DNA from: Bifidobacterium bifidum ATCC 29521 = JCM 1255 = DSM 20456
Lineage (GTDB): Bacteria > Actinomycetota > Actinomycetes > Actinomycetales > Bifidobacteriaceae
Direction: 5' to 3'
Assembly (NCBI RefSeq): GCF_001025135.1
Contig: NZ_AP012323.1
Coordinates: 124,001-188,000 of the forward strand
DNA length: 64,000 nt
In this document: in pieces, positions 54,995 through 63,072 of the stretch
Numbering within the stretch: position 1 is the stretch's first letter
How the letters are laid out: each line of letters opens with the position of its first letter
Position numbers and translations under genes: made by a program
Notes under the pieces: generated by a model
Told to the model about the DNA's origin: nothing
Database searches by the model: none
What the model saw: the letters and a program-made list of their open reading frames with translations, nothing else

Positions 54995-56062
54995 ATGACG
55001 ATTGCAACTGCCGAACGATACGCTGAAATGCTGGACGCCGCGCGCCGCGGCGGATATGCCTACCCGGCGATCAATGTGACGAGCTCCCAAACGCTGAACG
55101 CTGCGCTGCAGGGTTTTGCCGATGCCGAGTCGGATGGCATCATCCAGGTTTCAGTGGGCGGCGCCGCGTATTTTTCCGGTCAGGGCGTGAACGACCGCGT
55201 GACCGGGTCGTTGGCGTTCGCGGCGTTCGCGCATGAGGTGGCGAAGCGCTACCCGCATATCACCGTCGCGTTGCACACAGACCATTGCGCCAAGCAGTAT
55301 CTGGACGGTTGGGTGCGTCCCCTGCTGGACATGGAGGCCGATGAGGTGGCGCACGGCCGCGAGCCGATGTTCCAGTCCCACATGTGGGACGGTTCGACGG
55401 TTCCGCTGGACGAAAACCTCGCCATCGCCGAACAGCTGCTCGACAAGTCCGTCGCCGCGCGCACGATCCTGGAAATCGAAATCGGCGCGGTCGGCGGCGA
55501 AGAGGACGGTCATAGCGCCGAAATCAACGAAAAACTGTATTCCACGCCGGCCGATGGCGTGAAGGTCGCCCAGCGTCTCGGCCTGGGAGAGCGCGGCCGG
55601 TACATGGCCGCGTTCACGTTCGGCAACGTTCACGGCAGCTACAAGCCCGGCGTGGTCAAGTTGCGCCCGGAACTGTTGGGCGACATCCAGCGCGAGGCGG
55701 CTCAGGCCGTGGTGGACGGGCGTATCGCATCCGCCGCCGGGGCCGTCGATTTTCCGAACGGCAAGCCGTTCGCTCTGGTGTTCCACGGCGGTTCGGGCTC
55801 TCGCCCGGAAGAGATCGCCGAGGCGGTGCGGTACGGCGTCGTCAAGATGAACATCGATACGGACACGCAGTACGCGTTCACCCGTGCGATCGCCGATCAT
55901 GTGTTCTCGAACTACGATGCCGTGCTCAAGGTGGACGGCGAGGTCGGCGAGAAGAAGCTGTACGATCCGCGCTCCTGGGGCCGCGAGGCCGAGAGCGCGA
56001 TGGCGGCCCGCATCGTGGAGGCCTGCAAGCAGCTCGGTTCCGCCGGCAAAGCCCTGAAGTGA
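54995..56062 (+). CDS. fba: Class II fructose-1,6-bisphosphate aldolase
   Basis: A 355-aa zinc-dependent aldolase of central metabolism. Zinc and substrate residues are seen in HTDHCAK, FQSHMWDGS, FGNVHGSYKPG and VFHGGSGS. It interconverts fructose-1,6-bisphosphate with dihydroxyacetone phosphate and glyceraldehyde-3-phosphate; in bifidobacteria it serves mainly gluconeogenic flux beside the F6P shunt. There is no Shine-Dalgarno; GATAAT ends 6 nt before the ATG, fitting a leaderless mRNA. Confidence 0.95.
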   Translation: MTIATAERYAEMLDAARRGGYAYPAINVTSSQTLNAALQGFADAESDGIIQVSVGGAAYFSGQGVNDRVTGSLAFAAFAHEVAKRYPHITVALHTDHCAKQYLDGWVRPLLDMEADEVAHGREPMFQSHMWDGSTVPLDENLAIAEQLLDKSVAARTILEIEIGAVGGEEDGHSAEINEKLYSTPADGVKVAQRLGLGERGRYMAAFTFGNVHGSYKPGVVKLRPELLGDIQREAAQAVVDGRIASAAGAVDFPNGKPFALVFHGGSGSRPEEIAEAVRYGVVKMNIDTDTQYAFTRAIADHVFSNYDAVLKVDGEVGEKKLYDPRSWGREAESAMAARIVEACKQLGSAGKALK

Positions 56063-56224
56063 CGTCGGTCGCCGCGGTAGATGCAACCGCAGCTGTCGAG
56101 TTACGGTCTTCCGATATGATGGCTGAATATTGGAAAAATGCGTCGGCGCGGGATTTCCCACGCAAGTGCAGGGAGAGACTGCAGGAACTTCAACAAGGCA
56201 AGGACGGCAAGTTGCAGCCGTTCG

Positions 56225-56244
56225 CGCCCATGTTGATATGGGCG
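56225..56244 (+). terminator. Hairpin in the fba-purA gap
   Basis: CGCCCAT at 56225-56231 pairs with ATGGGCG at 56238-56244. The 289-bp gap otherwise contains no supported gene. Confidence 0.5.
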
Positions 56245-56351
56245 TTGACAAAACGAATGCGACGGTAACCGCCGCCCCAGCGCTTACCTTCGCAGTAGAG
56301 GGCATACGGTAGGCTGTTCCCGGCGGAATTGTGCGGATGCGGAGGTGCAGT

Positions 56352-57638
56352 ATGTCCGGAATCGTGTTGATCGGCGCTCAGTGGGGCGACGAAGGCAAAG
56401 GCAAGGCTACCGATCTGATCGGTACCAAAGTGGACTATGTGGCCCGTTTCAACGGCGGCAACAATGCCGGCCACAGCGTGATGGTCGGCGACCAGATGTA
56501 TGCGTTGCACCTGCTGCCTTCCGGCATCATCAGCCCGAACGTCACCCCCGTGATCGGCAACGGCGTCGTCGTGGATCCGGAAGTGCTGTTCGAGGAGATT
56601 GATGGTCTTGAAAGCCGCGGCGTGGACTGCTCCCGCCTGCTGGTGAGCGAGGCTGCACATGTCATCGCGCCTTACCATCGCACGCTCGACAAGGTGACCG
56701 AGCGTTTCCTCGGCAAGCATAAGATCGGCACCACCGGCCGCGGTATCGGCCCGGCCTACGCCGACAAGATCAACCGCGTCGGCATCCGCGTGCACGACCT
56801 GTTCAACGCCGAGCACCTGCATGACAAGGTCGAAGCCAGTCTGCACCAGAAGAACCAGATTCTGGTCAAGCTGTACAACCGTCGCGCCATCGACGTGGAC
56901 CAGACCACTGACGAGCTGCTCAAGCTCGGCGAACGCCTCAAGCCGTACGTCGCCAACACCGGCCTGATTCTGAACAAGGCTCTCGACGAGGGCAAGACCG
57001 TGCTGTTCGAAGGCGCCCAGGCCACGATGCTTGACGTGGATCATGGCACTTACCCGTTCGTCACTTCCTCCAACCCAACCGCCGGCGGCGCCTGCACCGG
57101 CACCGGCGTCGGCCCCACCAAGATCACCCGCGTGGTCGGCGTCTCCAAGGCGTACGTGACCCGAGTCGGCGAGGGCCCGTTCCCCACCGAGCTGTTCGAC
57201 GAATCCGGCGAATGGCTTCGCCAGCAGGGCCACGAGTTCGGCGTGACCACCGGCCGTCCGCGCCGCTGCGGCTGGTTCGATGCGGTCGTGAACCGCTACG
57301 CCAGCCAGGTCAACGGTCTGACCGACCTCGTGCTCACCAAGCTCGACGTGCTCACCGGTCTCAAAGAGATTCCGATCTGCGTCGCCTACGACGTGGATGG
57401 CGAGCGTTACGACGATATGCCGACGGATCAGGCCGCCTTCTCTGCTGCCAAGCCGATTTACGAGACCATGCCCGGCTGGACCGAGGACATTTCGCAGGTC
57501 CACGAGTTCGACGAGCTGCCCGCCGCCTGCCAGGCGTACGTCAAGCGTCTTGAAGCTCTGAGTAACTGCCGCATCTCCGTGATCGGCACCGGTCCTCAGC
57601 GCGACCACATCATTTCCGTCCACTCGCTTCTCGACTAG
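56352..57638 (+). CDS. purA: Adenylosuccinate synthetase
   Basis: A 428-aa enzyme that joins IMP and aspartate with GTP to form adenylosuccinate in AMP synthesis. The GTP-binding P-loop [11 protein letters not shown] is at the N-terminus; [27 protein letters not shown] and [12 protein letters not shown] are typical. GGAGG precedes the ATG at 56352, which therefore is preferred to an earlier in-frame ATG. Confidence 0.97.
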   Translation: MSGIVLIGAQWGDEGKGKATDLIGTKVDYVARFNGGNNAGHSVMVGDQMYALHLLPSGIISPNVTPVIGNGVVVDPEVLFEEIDGLESRGVDCSRLLVSEAAHVIAPYHRTLDKVTERFLGKHKIGTTGRGIGPAYADKINRVGIRVHDLFNAEHLHDKVEASLHQKNQILVKLYNRRAIDVDQTTDELLKLGERLKPYVANTGLILNKALDEGKTVLFEGAQATMLDVDHGTYPFVTSSNPTAGGACTGTGVGPTKITRVVGVSKAYVTRVGEGPFPTELFDESGEWLRQQGHEFGVTTGRPRRCGWFDAVVNRYASQVNGLTDLVLTKLDVLTGLKEIPICVAYDVDGERYDDMPTDQAAFSAAKPIYETMPGWTEDISQVHEFDELPAACQAYVKRLEALSNCRISVIGTGPQRDHIISVHSLLD

Positions 57639-57712
57639 CCGCCATTCGGCGATCTCGCCGACCCACGGCTGCCGGGACAGAGTGAATCCGCGTACTACAA
57701 GGGTTTCAGATC

Positions 57713-58657
57713 ATGAATCAGTCTGTACCGTTCGTGCCCTCCTCGCATGACGAATCCGATGGCGGCGACGCCGCCGGCGCGGGGGACATCGAATCCGTCT
57801 CTGCCGGGTCCGACGTCGCCGACACTTCCGCGCCGGACTCGACTCCAAGCGAGGCTCACGCCCTCGCCGCGGACGAGCCGGCGCCATCGACCCAAGAGAT
57901 CAGCGCCTCCGAAATCGAATACTCGGCGCCTCGGCCCACCGGACTGGCAGCCGCAGTAGCACCACCTTCCATTCCACTGGCCCCGGCCAAGCGCGTGCAG
58001 GCGAAATTCAATCCCCTCGCCGATGGCATGCTGTATTTGGTGGTGTTCGTTGGCGGGTTCTTCGGCACGGCGATACGATACGGGCTCTCGCTGCTCCTGC
58101 CGAATCCGGCCGCGCCAAGTGGTCTCCTTCATTCGTTCCACACCGCCACGTTCATAGCGAACATGCTGGCGTGCTTCATCTTCGCCGCCCTGAGCACGTA
58201 CATGTCGCAGGCGGCGTGGATTCGCAAGCGCATCCGCCAGCTGGTCAGCCGCGGTGTCGGCATGGGCATGTGCGGCGGGTTCTCCACGTTGTCGGCGATG
58301 ATGATCGAGGACCTGAACTCGTTGCGCGCCGAGAACATCGTGGGATTCGTGACCTACACGCTGCTGAGCTTCATCTGCGGTTTGATCATCGCGTGGCTTG
58401 GCACCATGCTGGGCCTTGCGCTGAGCCGAAAACGCGAGGCGCGCGTGGTGGCTCGCGCGGTGCGCGAGTCGCAGGCCGCCGGCGCTCCGTCCGGAGCAGA
58501 CTTGGCTGTTGAAAGTCAGGCCGGTTCGGAACCGGCTGCGGGCCGCGTACAAGACATGCCAGTATCCGACGAACAGCACCTTCCGTCGTTCGAACCGGAT
58601 CCGATCACCGCGGAAATTCCGCTCAGGCCTGATCCTGAAACCGGGGAGGTGCGCTGA
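57713..58657 (+). CDS. crcB: Fluoride channel CrcB, long form
   Basis: A 314-aa protein. The core with four helices lies at about residues 100-245 and shows GGFFGTAIRYGLS and CGGFSTLSAM. It has a 95-residue acidic, Ala/Pro/Ser-rich N-terminal extension and a 70-residue C-terminal extension, both absent from most CrcB proteins. Fluc/CrcB channels export fluoride; paired genes form heterodimers in Gram-positive bacteria. The next gene encodes the second subunit 1 bp after this stop. Confidence 0.88.
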   Translation: MNQSVPFVPSSHDESDGGDAAGAGDIESVSAGSDVADTSAPDSTPSEAHALAADEPAPSTQEISASEIEYSAPRPTGLAAAVAPPSIPLAPAKRVQAKFNPLADGMLYLVVFVGGFFGTAIRYGLSLLLPNPAAPSGLLHSFHTATFIANMLACFIFAALSTYMSQAAWIRKRIRQLVSRGVGMGMCGGFSTLSAMMIEDLNSLRAENIVGFVTYTLLSFICGLIIAWLGTMLGLALSRKREARVVARAVRESQAAGAPSGADLAVESQAGSEPAAGRVQDMPVSDEQHLPSFEPDPITAEIPLRPDPETGEVR

Positions 58658-58658
58658 C

Positions 58659-59027
58659 ATGTTTGCCCTGATCTGTATGTGCGGCGGCTTGGGCGCCGTG
58701 ACGCGGTTCGTCCTGAACACCTCGATTCAACGGTGGTGGAACCGCGCGTTCCCGCTGTCCACGTTCATCATCAACGTGCTCGCCACGTTCTTCGCCGGCG
58801 TGGCCGCCGCGGCCTACTTCTACCAGACGGCCGACCATTCGTCGTACCTGCTGTTCGTCACCGGCTTCCTAGGCGGTTTCTCTACGTTTTCCACGGCTAT
58901 CAACGAGATGGTGTCGCTCGCCCGCAGCGGCAAATACGCCGCGGCCGCCGTGTACTTCATGATGACCGTGCTGGTGCCGGTGGTGTGTGTGGTGCTGGGT
59001 TGGGGGCTGATCGCGCTGGTGCGGTAG
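58659..59027 (+). CDS. crcB: Fluoride channel CrcB, short form
   Basis: A 122-aa four-helix protein of normal CrcB length with CGGLGAVTRFVL and GFLGGFSTFSTAINE. GGGGAGG lies upstream of the ATG, within the end of the preceding crcB gene, so the two are coupled and probably form a heterodimer. Confidence 0.92.
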   Translation: MFALICMCGGLGAVTRFVLNTSIQRWWNRAFPLSTFIINVLATFFAGVAAAAYFYQTADHSSYLLFVTGFLGGFSTFSTAINEMVSLARSGKYAAAAVYFMMTVLVPVVCVVLGWGLIALVR

Positions 59028-59046
59028 CTCGTCTGCGCTGGAGTGG

Positions 59047-59124
59047 CTCTCAAAACTCGCAGATACAAAAACGATGTTGTTGGAAAATAGGGGGTTCTGT
59101 TTTTGTATCTGCAAGTTTTGAGAG
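59047..59124. repeat. 25-bp inverted repeat after crcB
   Basis: CTCTCAAAACTCGCAGATAC at 59047 starts a 25-bp arm inverted at 59100-59124 with one mismatch; the loop is 28 nt. It may end crcB transcription. The arm style resembles the other intergenic palindromes of the window. Confidence 0.75.
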
Positions 59125-59186
59125 CGTCGTTCTGTATACAATTAGGCGAACAGTCATATTGTGACGGCAAACGATGGAGTGGGGGC

Positions 59187-60233
59187 ATGGTCGGGATGCG
59201 TGATGTGGCCAAAAAGGCCGGGGTGTCGTTGAGTACGGTGTCGCTGGTGGTGAATGGTGCCGGGTGCGTGTCCGATGACATGCGCGAGCGCGTCGCCGAA
59301 GCCATGCGTGCGCTCAATTATGTGCCGAACGAGCTCGCCCGCAACCTGTATCATGACCGCACCAACACCGTCGGCGTCATCGTGCCCACCATCCGCCATC
59401 CGTTCTTCGCCACGTTGGCGGCCGGTCTGCAGCGAGAGCTGTCGGAGCGGGGGCTGCGTACCATGCTGTGCTCGACGGCCGATTCGGGTACTGGCGAGGC
59501 CGAGTACGTCGACATGCTCCGCCGGCATATGATGGATGGCATCGTGATGGCGGCGCACACCGAGCACGCTCCGGATTACTGGACTTCGATCGGTCGGCCC
59601 ATCGTGGGGTTCGACTGTTATCTCGGCGAGGGCATCCCATCGGTCGGCTCCGATCACGAGCAGGGCGGGCGACTGATCGCCGACCTGTTGATTCATAATG
59701 GTTCCCGGCATGTGGCGATGGTAGGCGGCCCGTGCAGGCAGTTCCATGATCTGGCGCAGACGCCGACTGGCGAGGTGCGGCAGACGGAATCGCCCGGGAA
59801 CACCACGTTCCCGACCGTGCGCTATTACCTGACGCTGGAGCGTGAACTGCAGCGTGCAGGCATTCGGTGCGAGTACATCGAGGCCGGGGAAGTGGCGGAT
59901 TTTCAGGGTTGTGCGACGGCCATGCGCGAACTGTTCGACCGTTTTACCGACGTGGATGCCGTAGTCAGTTCCGATATCGGTGCCGCCTGCTGCGTGCAGG
60001 AGGTGTTTCGCCGCGGCATGCGTGTGCCGCAGGACGTGCAGGTCGTCGCCTATGATGGCACGTATCTGACCGACATGGCAGGGTTGCGTCTGACCGCCGT
60101 ATGCCAGGACTTCGATGCGCTTGCCGGCACGGCCGTCGCCCGCATGATGGATGCCATCGAGGGGCGCCCGGTCGATTCCGCCGGTGACGTAATCCCTGTT
60201 TCCCTGCGCGAGGCCGACACCACTCGGCGCTGA
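59187..60233 (+). CDS. scrR: LacI-family regulator, probably of sucrose genes
   Basis: A 348-aa protein with an N-terminal HTH (MRDVAKKAGVSLSTVSLVVN) and a periplasmic-binding-type sugar domain (TVGVIVPTIRHPFFATL, then DAVVSSDIGAACCV and VVAYDGTYLTDMA). Next to a sucrose phosphorylase remnant and a sucrose-type transporter it is most likely the local sucrose repressor. GGAGTGGGGG precedes the ATG at 59187. The name is inferred from context. Confidence 0.85.
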   Translation: MVGMRDVAKKAGVSLSTVSLVVNGAGCVSDDMRERVAEAMRALNYVPNELARNLYHDRTNTVGVIVPTIRHPFFATLAAGLQRELSERGLRTMLCSTADSGTGEAEYVDMLRRHMMDGIVMAAHTEHAPDYWTSIGRPIVGFDCYLGEGIPSVGSDHEQGGRLIADLLIHNGSRHVAMVGGPCRQFHDLAQTPTGEVRQTESPGNTTFPTVRYYLTLERELQRAGIRCEYIEAGEVADFQGCATAMRELFDRFTDVDAVVSSDIGAACCVQEVFRRGMRVPQDVQVVAYDGTYLTDMAGLRLTAVCQDFDALAGTAVARMMDAIEGRPVDSAGDVIPVSLREADTTRR

Positions 60234-60238
60234 TCGCC

Positions 60239-60264
60239 GCGCCTCCGCCAGCGAGTCCGGAGGC
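60239..60264. terminator. Hairpin between scrR and the scrP remnant
   Basis: CGCCTCC and GGAGGCG pair around a 12-nt loop. The scrP similarity begins immediately after it. Confidence 0.5.
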
Positions 60265-60267
60265 GGT

Positions 60268-60648
60268 ACCTACGCCAACCGCTTCGGCGACGGCACCATC
60301 GCCTCGCTCACCGATGTGCTGCGCACCCGCTTCGCCGGGGTGTACGACGGTGTCCACGTCCTGCCGTTCTTCACGCCGTTCGACGGCGCCGCCGCCGGCT
60401 TTGATCCGATCGACCACACCAAGGTGGACCCGCGCCTGGGCTCCTGGGATGACGTGGCCGAACTCAGCAAGTCCCACGACATCATCGTCGACGCGATTGT
60501 CAACCACATGAGCTGGGAATCCGCGCAGTTCCAGGACGTGCTGAAGAACGGCGAGAAATCCGAGTACTACCCGATGTTCCTGACCATGAGCTCCGTATTC
60601 CCGAACGGCGCCACCGAAGAAGACCTCGCCGGCATCTGCCGCCCGCGC
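60268..60648 (+). pseudogene. scrP: Sucrose phosphorylase, internal remnant
   Basis: About 127 codons match residues roughly 10-137 of bifidobacterial sucrose phosphorylase: RFAGVYDGVHVLPFFTPFDG, GFDPIDHTKVDPRLGSW, IIVDAIVNHMSWES and FLTMSSVFPNGATEEDLAGI. The first nine or so codons, including the start, are replaced by a hairpin sequence, and everything after GICRPR (about three quarters of the enzyme, with the catalytic Asp and Glu) is gone. The fragment runs open to 60747. Sucrose could not be phosphorolysed by this gene. Confidence 0.9.
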
Positions 60649-60688
60649 GGCGAATCTCGCAAGTTCCGCACTCCCAAAAGTCTCACGC

Positions 60689-60719
60689 GACGCGGCCGGC
60701 ATATCGGCCGTGCCGCGTC
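60689..60719. terminator. Hairpin before scrT
   Basis: GACGCGGC at 60689-60696 pairs with GCCGCGTC at 60712-60719, with an inner CGGCC/GGCCG stem. A TGTAATAT sequence just downstream could be the -10 region of scrT. Confidence 0.5.
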
Positions 60720-60797
60720 ATCGTGTAATATGCGACCGTTACGATAGTTGTATACCCGTAACGAGAGCGCACAAGAGAAGAGAAGTAAACCGATATC

Positions 60798-62483
60798 ATG
60801 ACCGATGATCAGCAGCAACCGAACGAATTCCCCGCTCCGAAGCCGTTGCCGGGCAGCGTGTACATTCGCCCCGGCATCGATGATCGGCCTGATTACGACA
60901 AGGTGCTCAGCCCCGAAGACAAGTCCGCGGTCGCCCGCTTGGCCGTGCATCAGCCGCGGCGCAAGGTCGAGGCGTCCGTGACGCAAGCCGAGACCCAGGT
61001 CGCGCAGATGACTTCGGAGGGATCTCCCGCGGCGGCCGCGGCCTCCGTCGACACGGCGGTCCCGGACATGGGCTCGGCGTACGTGGACATGCGCGACCCG
61101 GTGGTCAGCGCCGACGGCCAGCGCCCGAACCCCGGTCAGGTGACCCGCCTGTCGTGGGGCTTCGCGGTGGGCGCGACCATGTCGATCGTGCCATGGGCCG
61201 CATTGAACCTGCTCGCGCTGCCTGCGGTCATAGCGAAAGTCAGCTGGCAGCGGGTCTCCAGCGCGGTTGCCTCCCGCGCGGCGTTCTCCGGTGGCGGCCA
61301 GGAACTCTCCGAGAGCCTGGTCAGTCGCATTGGCGCGGTCGGCGACGGCGGGGTGGCGTCGGCATGGGCCATTGATCTGGCCGTGGTTGTTGTCGTGGGC
61401 GTCGTCGTGTCGCTGATTGCCGAGGCCGTCGTCTCCGCGCTGTCCGATCGCACGCGCGTGGCCGCTGGCCGGCGCACGCCGTGGATCATCGCGGGAGGCG
61501 TCGTCTCCGCGGTGATGACGCTGGCGCTGGGACTGTGCTCGAACGTGGTGGGCATCGCGTTGCTGTGGGGTCTGGTGCAGGTCGGTTATGTGATGCTGAC
61601 CGTGCCGATGGCGGCTGCGTTCAGCGAGCGAGTGCCCGACAAGTTCCGTCCGCGCATCGTGCGCGCGCGTGGCATCGGCCAGATGGTCGGCCAGGCGCTG
61701 GGCGTGTGGATCGGCGTCGCCTGCGTCGTGTTCGGCGGGCTGTATACGCCGTTCGCCGCGGCCGCCGCGGTGTTCCTGCTGGCCGGCATCGTGCCGGTGC
61801 TGGTGTGGCCGAAGGAACCGTCGAGCGAGGAGCAGCCGCATACGGCGATGAGTGCGCACATGCTGATGGAGCGGTTCCGCGCGCCGCGGCACGCCGTCGA
61901 ATTCTGGAAGGCGTTCGCTTCGCGCTCCTTGGTGTCGGCTGGTGTCGGACTGACGACCATGTTCCTGTGGTTCATCGCATCGGCGCTGATCTTCCGGGAT
62001 TGGTTCACGCAAGGCAACTCCTCTCCGATCGCGGTACCGGTGTGCTCGTTGATCGCCTCGATGGCCTTGGCGACGCTCGTCGGTTCCGTGGGTGCCGCGT
62101 TCATCGCCGGTCCGGTGGGTGAGTACATTGAGGATCCGCGGTATCTGTCGGTCATTTCCTGCGTGCTGTACACGGTGGCGTTGGCTTTGCCCATGACCAT
62201 GCCGAGCGCCGTCAGCATGGTGCTGTTCGCCCTGATCGGAGGGTTCGCGTTCGGCCTGATCGATACGTTCGGCCAGTTGCTTGCGATGGGCGCGTTGCCG
62301 GATGCGCGTTCGGCCGGCCATGATTTGGCGTTCTTCAACCTGTCGAATTCCGTCGGTCTGGCGCTCGCCGCGATAATCGGCGCGGTCGGTGTGGCCGTCA
62401 CCGGCGGTTTCTCGGTGCTGTTCCCGGCGGCCATCGTCTGTGTGCTCGCGTCCGCGGTCGTCACGATTTCGATGAAGCGCTAG
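60798..62483 (+). CDS. scrT: Sucrose-type sugar/cation symporter of the major facilitator superfamily
   Basis: A 561-aa membrane protein with a disordered N-terminal part of about 110 residues and twelve helices. It resembles the bifidobacterial sucrose transporter encoded with scrP and scrR. Motifs such as SDRTRVAAGRRTPWIIAGG, typical of GPH/SUT-like carriers, and PDKFRPRIVRARGIGQMVGQ are visible. The frame is intact although the partner enzyme scrP is deleted, so it may import sucrose or another sugar for other enzymes, or be losing its role. Confidence 0.82.
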   Translation: MTDDQQQPNEFPAPKPLPGSVYIRPGIDDRPDYDKVLSPEDKSAVARLAVHQPRRKVEASVTQAETQVAQMTSEGSPAAAAASVDTAVPDMGSAYVDMRDPVVSADGQRPNPGQVTRLSWGFAVGATMSIVPWAALNLLALPAVIAKVSWQRVSSAVASRAAFSGGGQELSESLVSRIGAVGDGGVASAWAIDLAVVVVVGVVVSLIAEAVVSALSDRTRVAAGRRTPWIIAGGVVSAVMTLALGLCSNVVGIALLWGLVQVGYVMLTVPMAAAFSERVPDKFRPRIVRARGIGQMVGQALGVWIGVACVVFGGLYTPFAAAAAVFLLAGIVPVLVWPKEPSSEEQPHTAMSAHMLMERFRAPRHAVEFWKAFASRSLVSAGVGLTTMFLWFIASALIFRDWFTQGNSSPIAVPVCSLIASMALATLVGSVGAAFIAGPVGEYIEDPRYLSVISCVLYTVALALPMTMPSAVSMVLFALIGGFAFGLIDTFGQLLAMGALPDARSAGHDLAFFNLSNSVGLALAAIIGAVGVAVTGGFSVLFPAAIVCVLASAVVTISMKR

Positions 62484-62784
62484 CAATCCGGCCGGATTGG
62501 CCGCTGTCGCGCCTCGTTTGGGATTGAGGCATCATCCTATCCGCGATTAGTCCCATCCGTTGCTGCTGAAATGGGACTTTCGCGGGATGGGGCGTCGATG
62601 TGTCTGTCTGTAATGCAGGCGGAACGCAGACAGGTTGTGCCGACGCCGCCGATGTTGTTATGCTGCGGCCGTCCACATAGTGAACCTTTGATGGCTGTCG
62701 TGGAATTCCGCGCCTATGTTGTCGGACAGTCGAGCGCGAAAGAGCTCGAAAGACACGTTCAATACCGAAAGGAGGTTCGCCGCG

Positions 62785-62883
62785 ATGACTGGATATGCTG
62801 CTGATAACGCCGCTAACGCAACTACCGTTAACGTTGTTCTGCTGTCTGCACGAATTATTATTCCGTCTTCGTTGGCGGACTGA
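62785..62883 (+). CDS. Leader peptide of a branched-chain amino acid attenuator
   Basis: A 32-codon frame with a very strong ribosome binding site (AAAGGAGG at 62768-62775). The peptide is MTGYAADNAANATT followed by VNVVLLSARIIIPSSLAD: the second half carries three Val, two Leu and three consecutive Ile codons. Runs of the regulated amino acids are the hallmark of attenuator leaders such as those of ilv operons. The stop codon lies 23 bp before the second attenuator strand. The downstream gene is not a biosynthetic enzyme but a transporter. Confidence 0.85.
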   Translation: MTGYAADNAANATTVNVVLLSARIIIPSSLAD

Positions 62884-62973
62884 TTCGGCATCACTGCTTG
62901 GAACCCCGCCAACGAAGGCAGGGCTCAGCGAGCAACCAATCGTATAGCCCTGCACGAGTCGCGGGGCTTTTTT
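62867..62973 (+). promoter_or_regulatory. Transcription attenuator (pause, antiterminator and terminator)
   Basis: Strand 1 CTTCGTTGGCGG (62867-62878) pairs perfectly with strand 2 CCGCCAACGAAG (62906-62917). The 3' side of strand 2, GCAGGGCT (62918-62925), can instead pair with strand 3 AGCCCTGC (62946-62953). Strand 3 pairs with strand 4 GCGGGGCT (62961-62968), followed by TTTTTT, to form the terminator. Ribosome stalling on the Val/Leu/Ile codons would free strand 2 to block the terminator. Confidence 0.85.
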
Positions 62974-63072
62974 GATGCGTCCCACAAGGTCACCGGATCA
63001 GCAAAGCGGCAAACGAGAGAGAACAGAATAAAAAATCGCGGGCTCGTCCGCGTGCAGTAACAGGAGCTAACA

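Noticed and set aside
56059..56268. Small open frame of about 50-69 codons between fba and purA
   Set aside because: A hairpin that is probably the fba terminator lies inside it, there is no ribosome binding site, and no family is recognised.
57639..57712. Possible fluoride riboswitch before crcB, because GGCGAT and a late CTAC occur
   Set aside because: The spacing and the pseudoknot-forming parts of the known crcB motif cannot be matched; only isolated short words agree.
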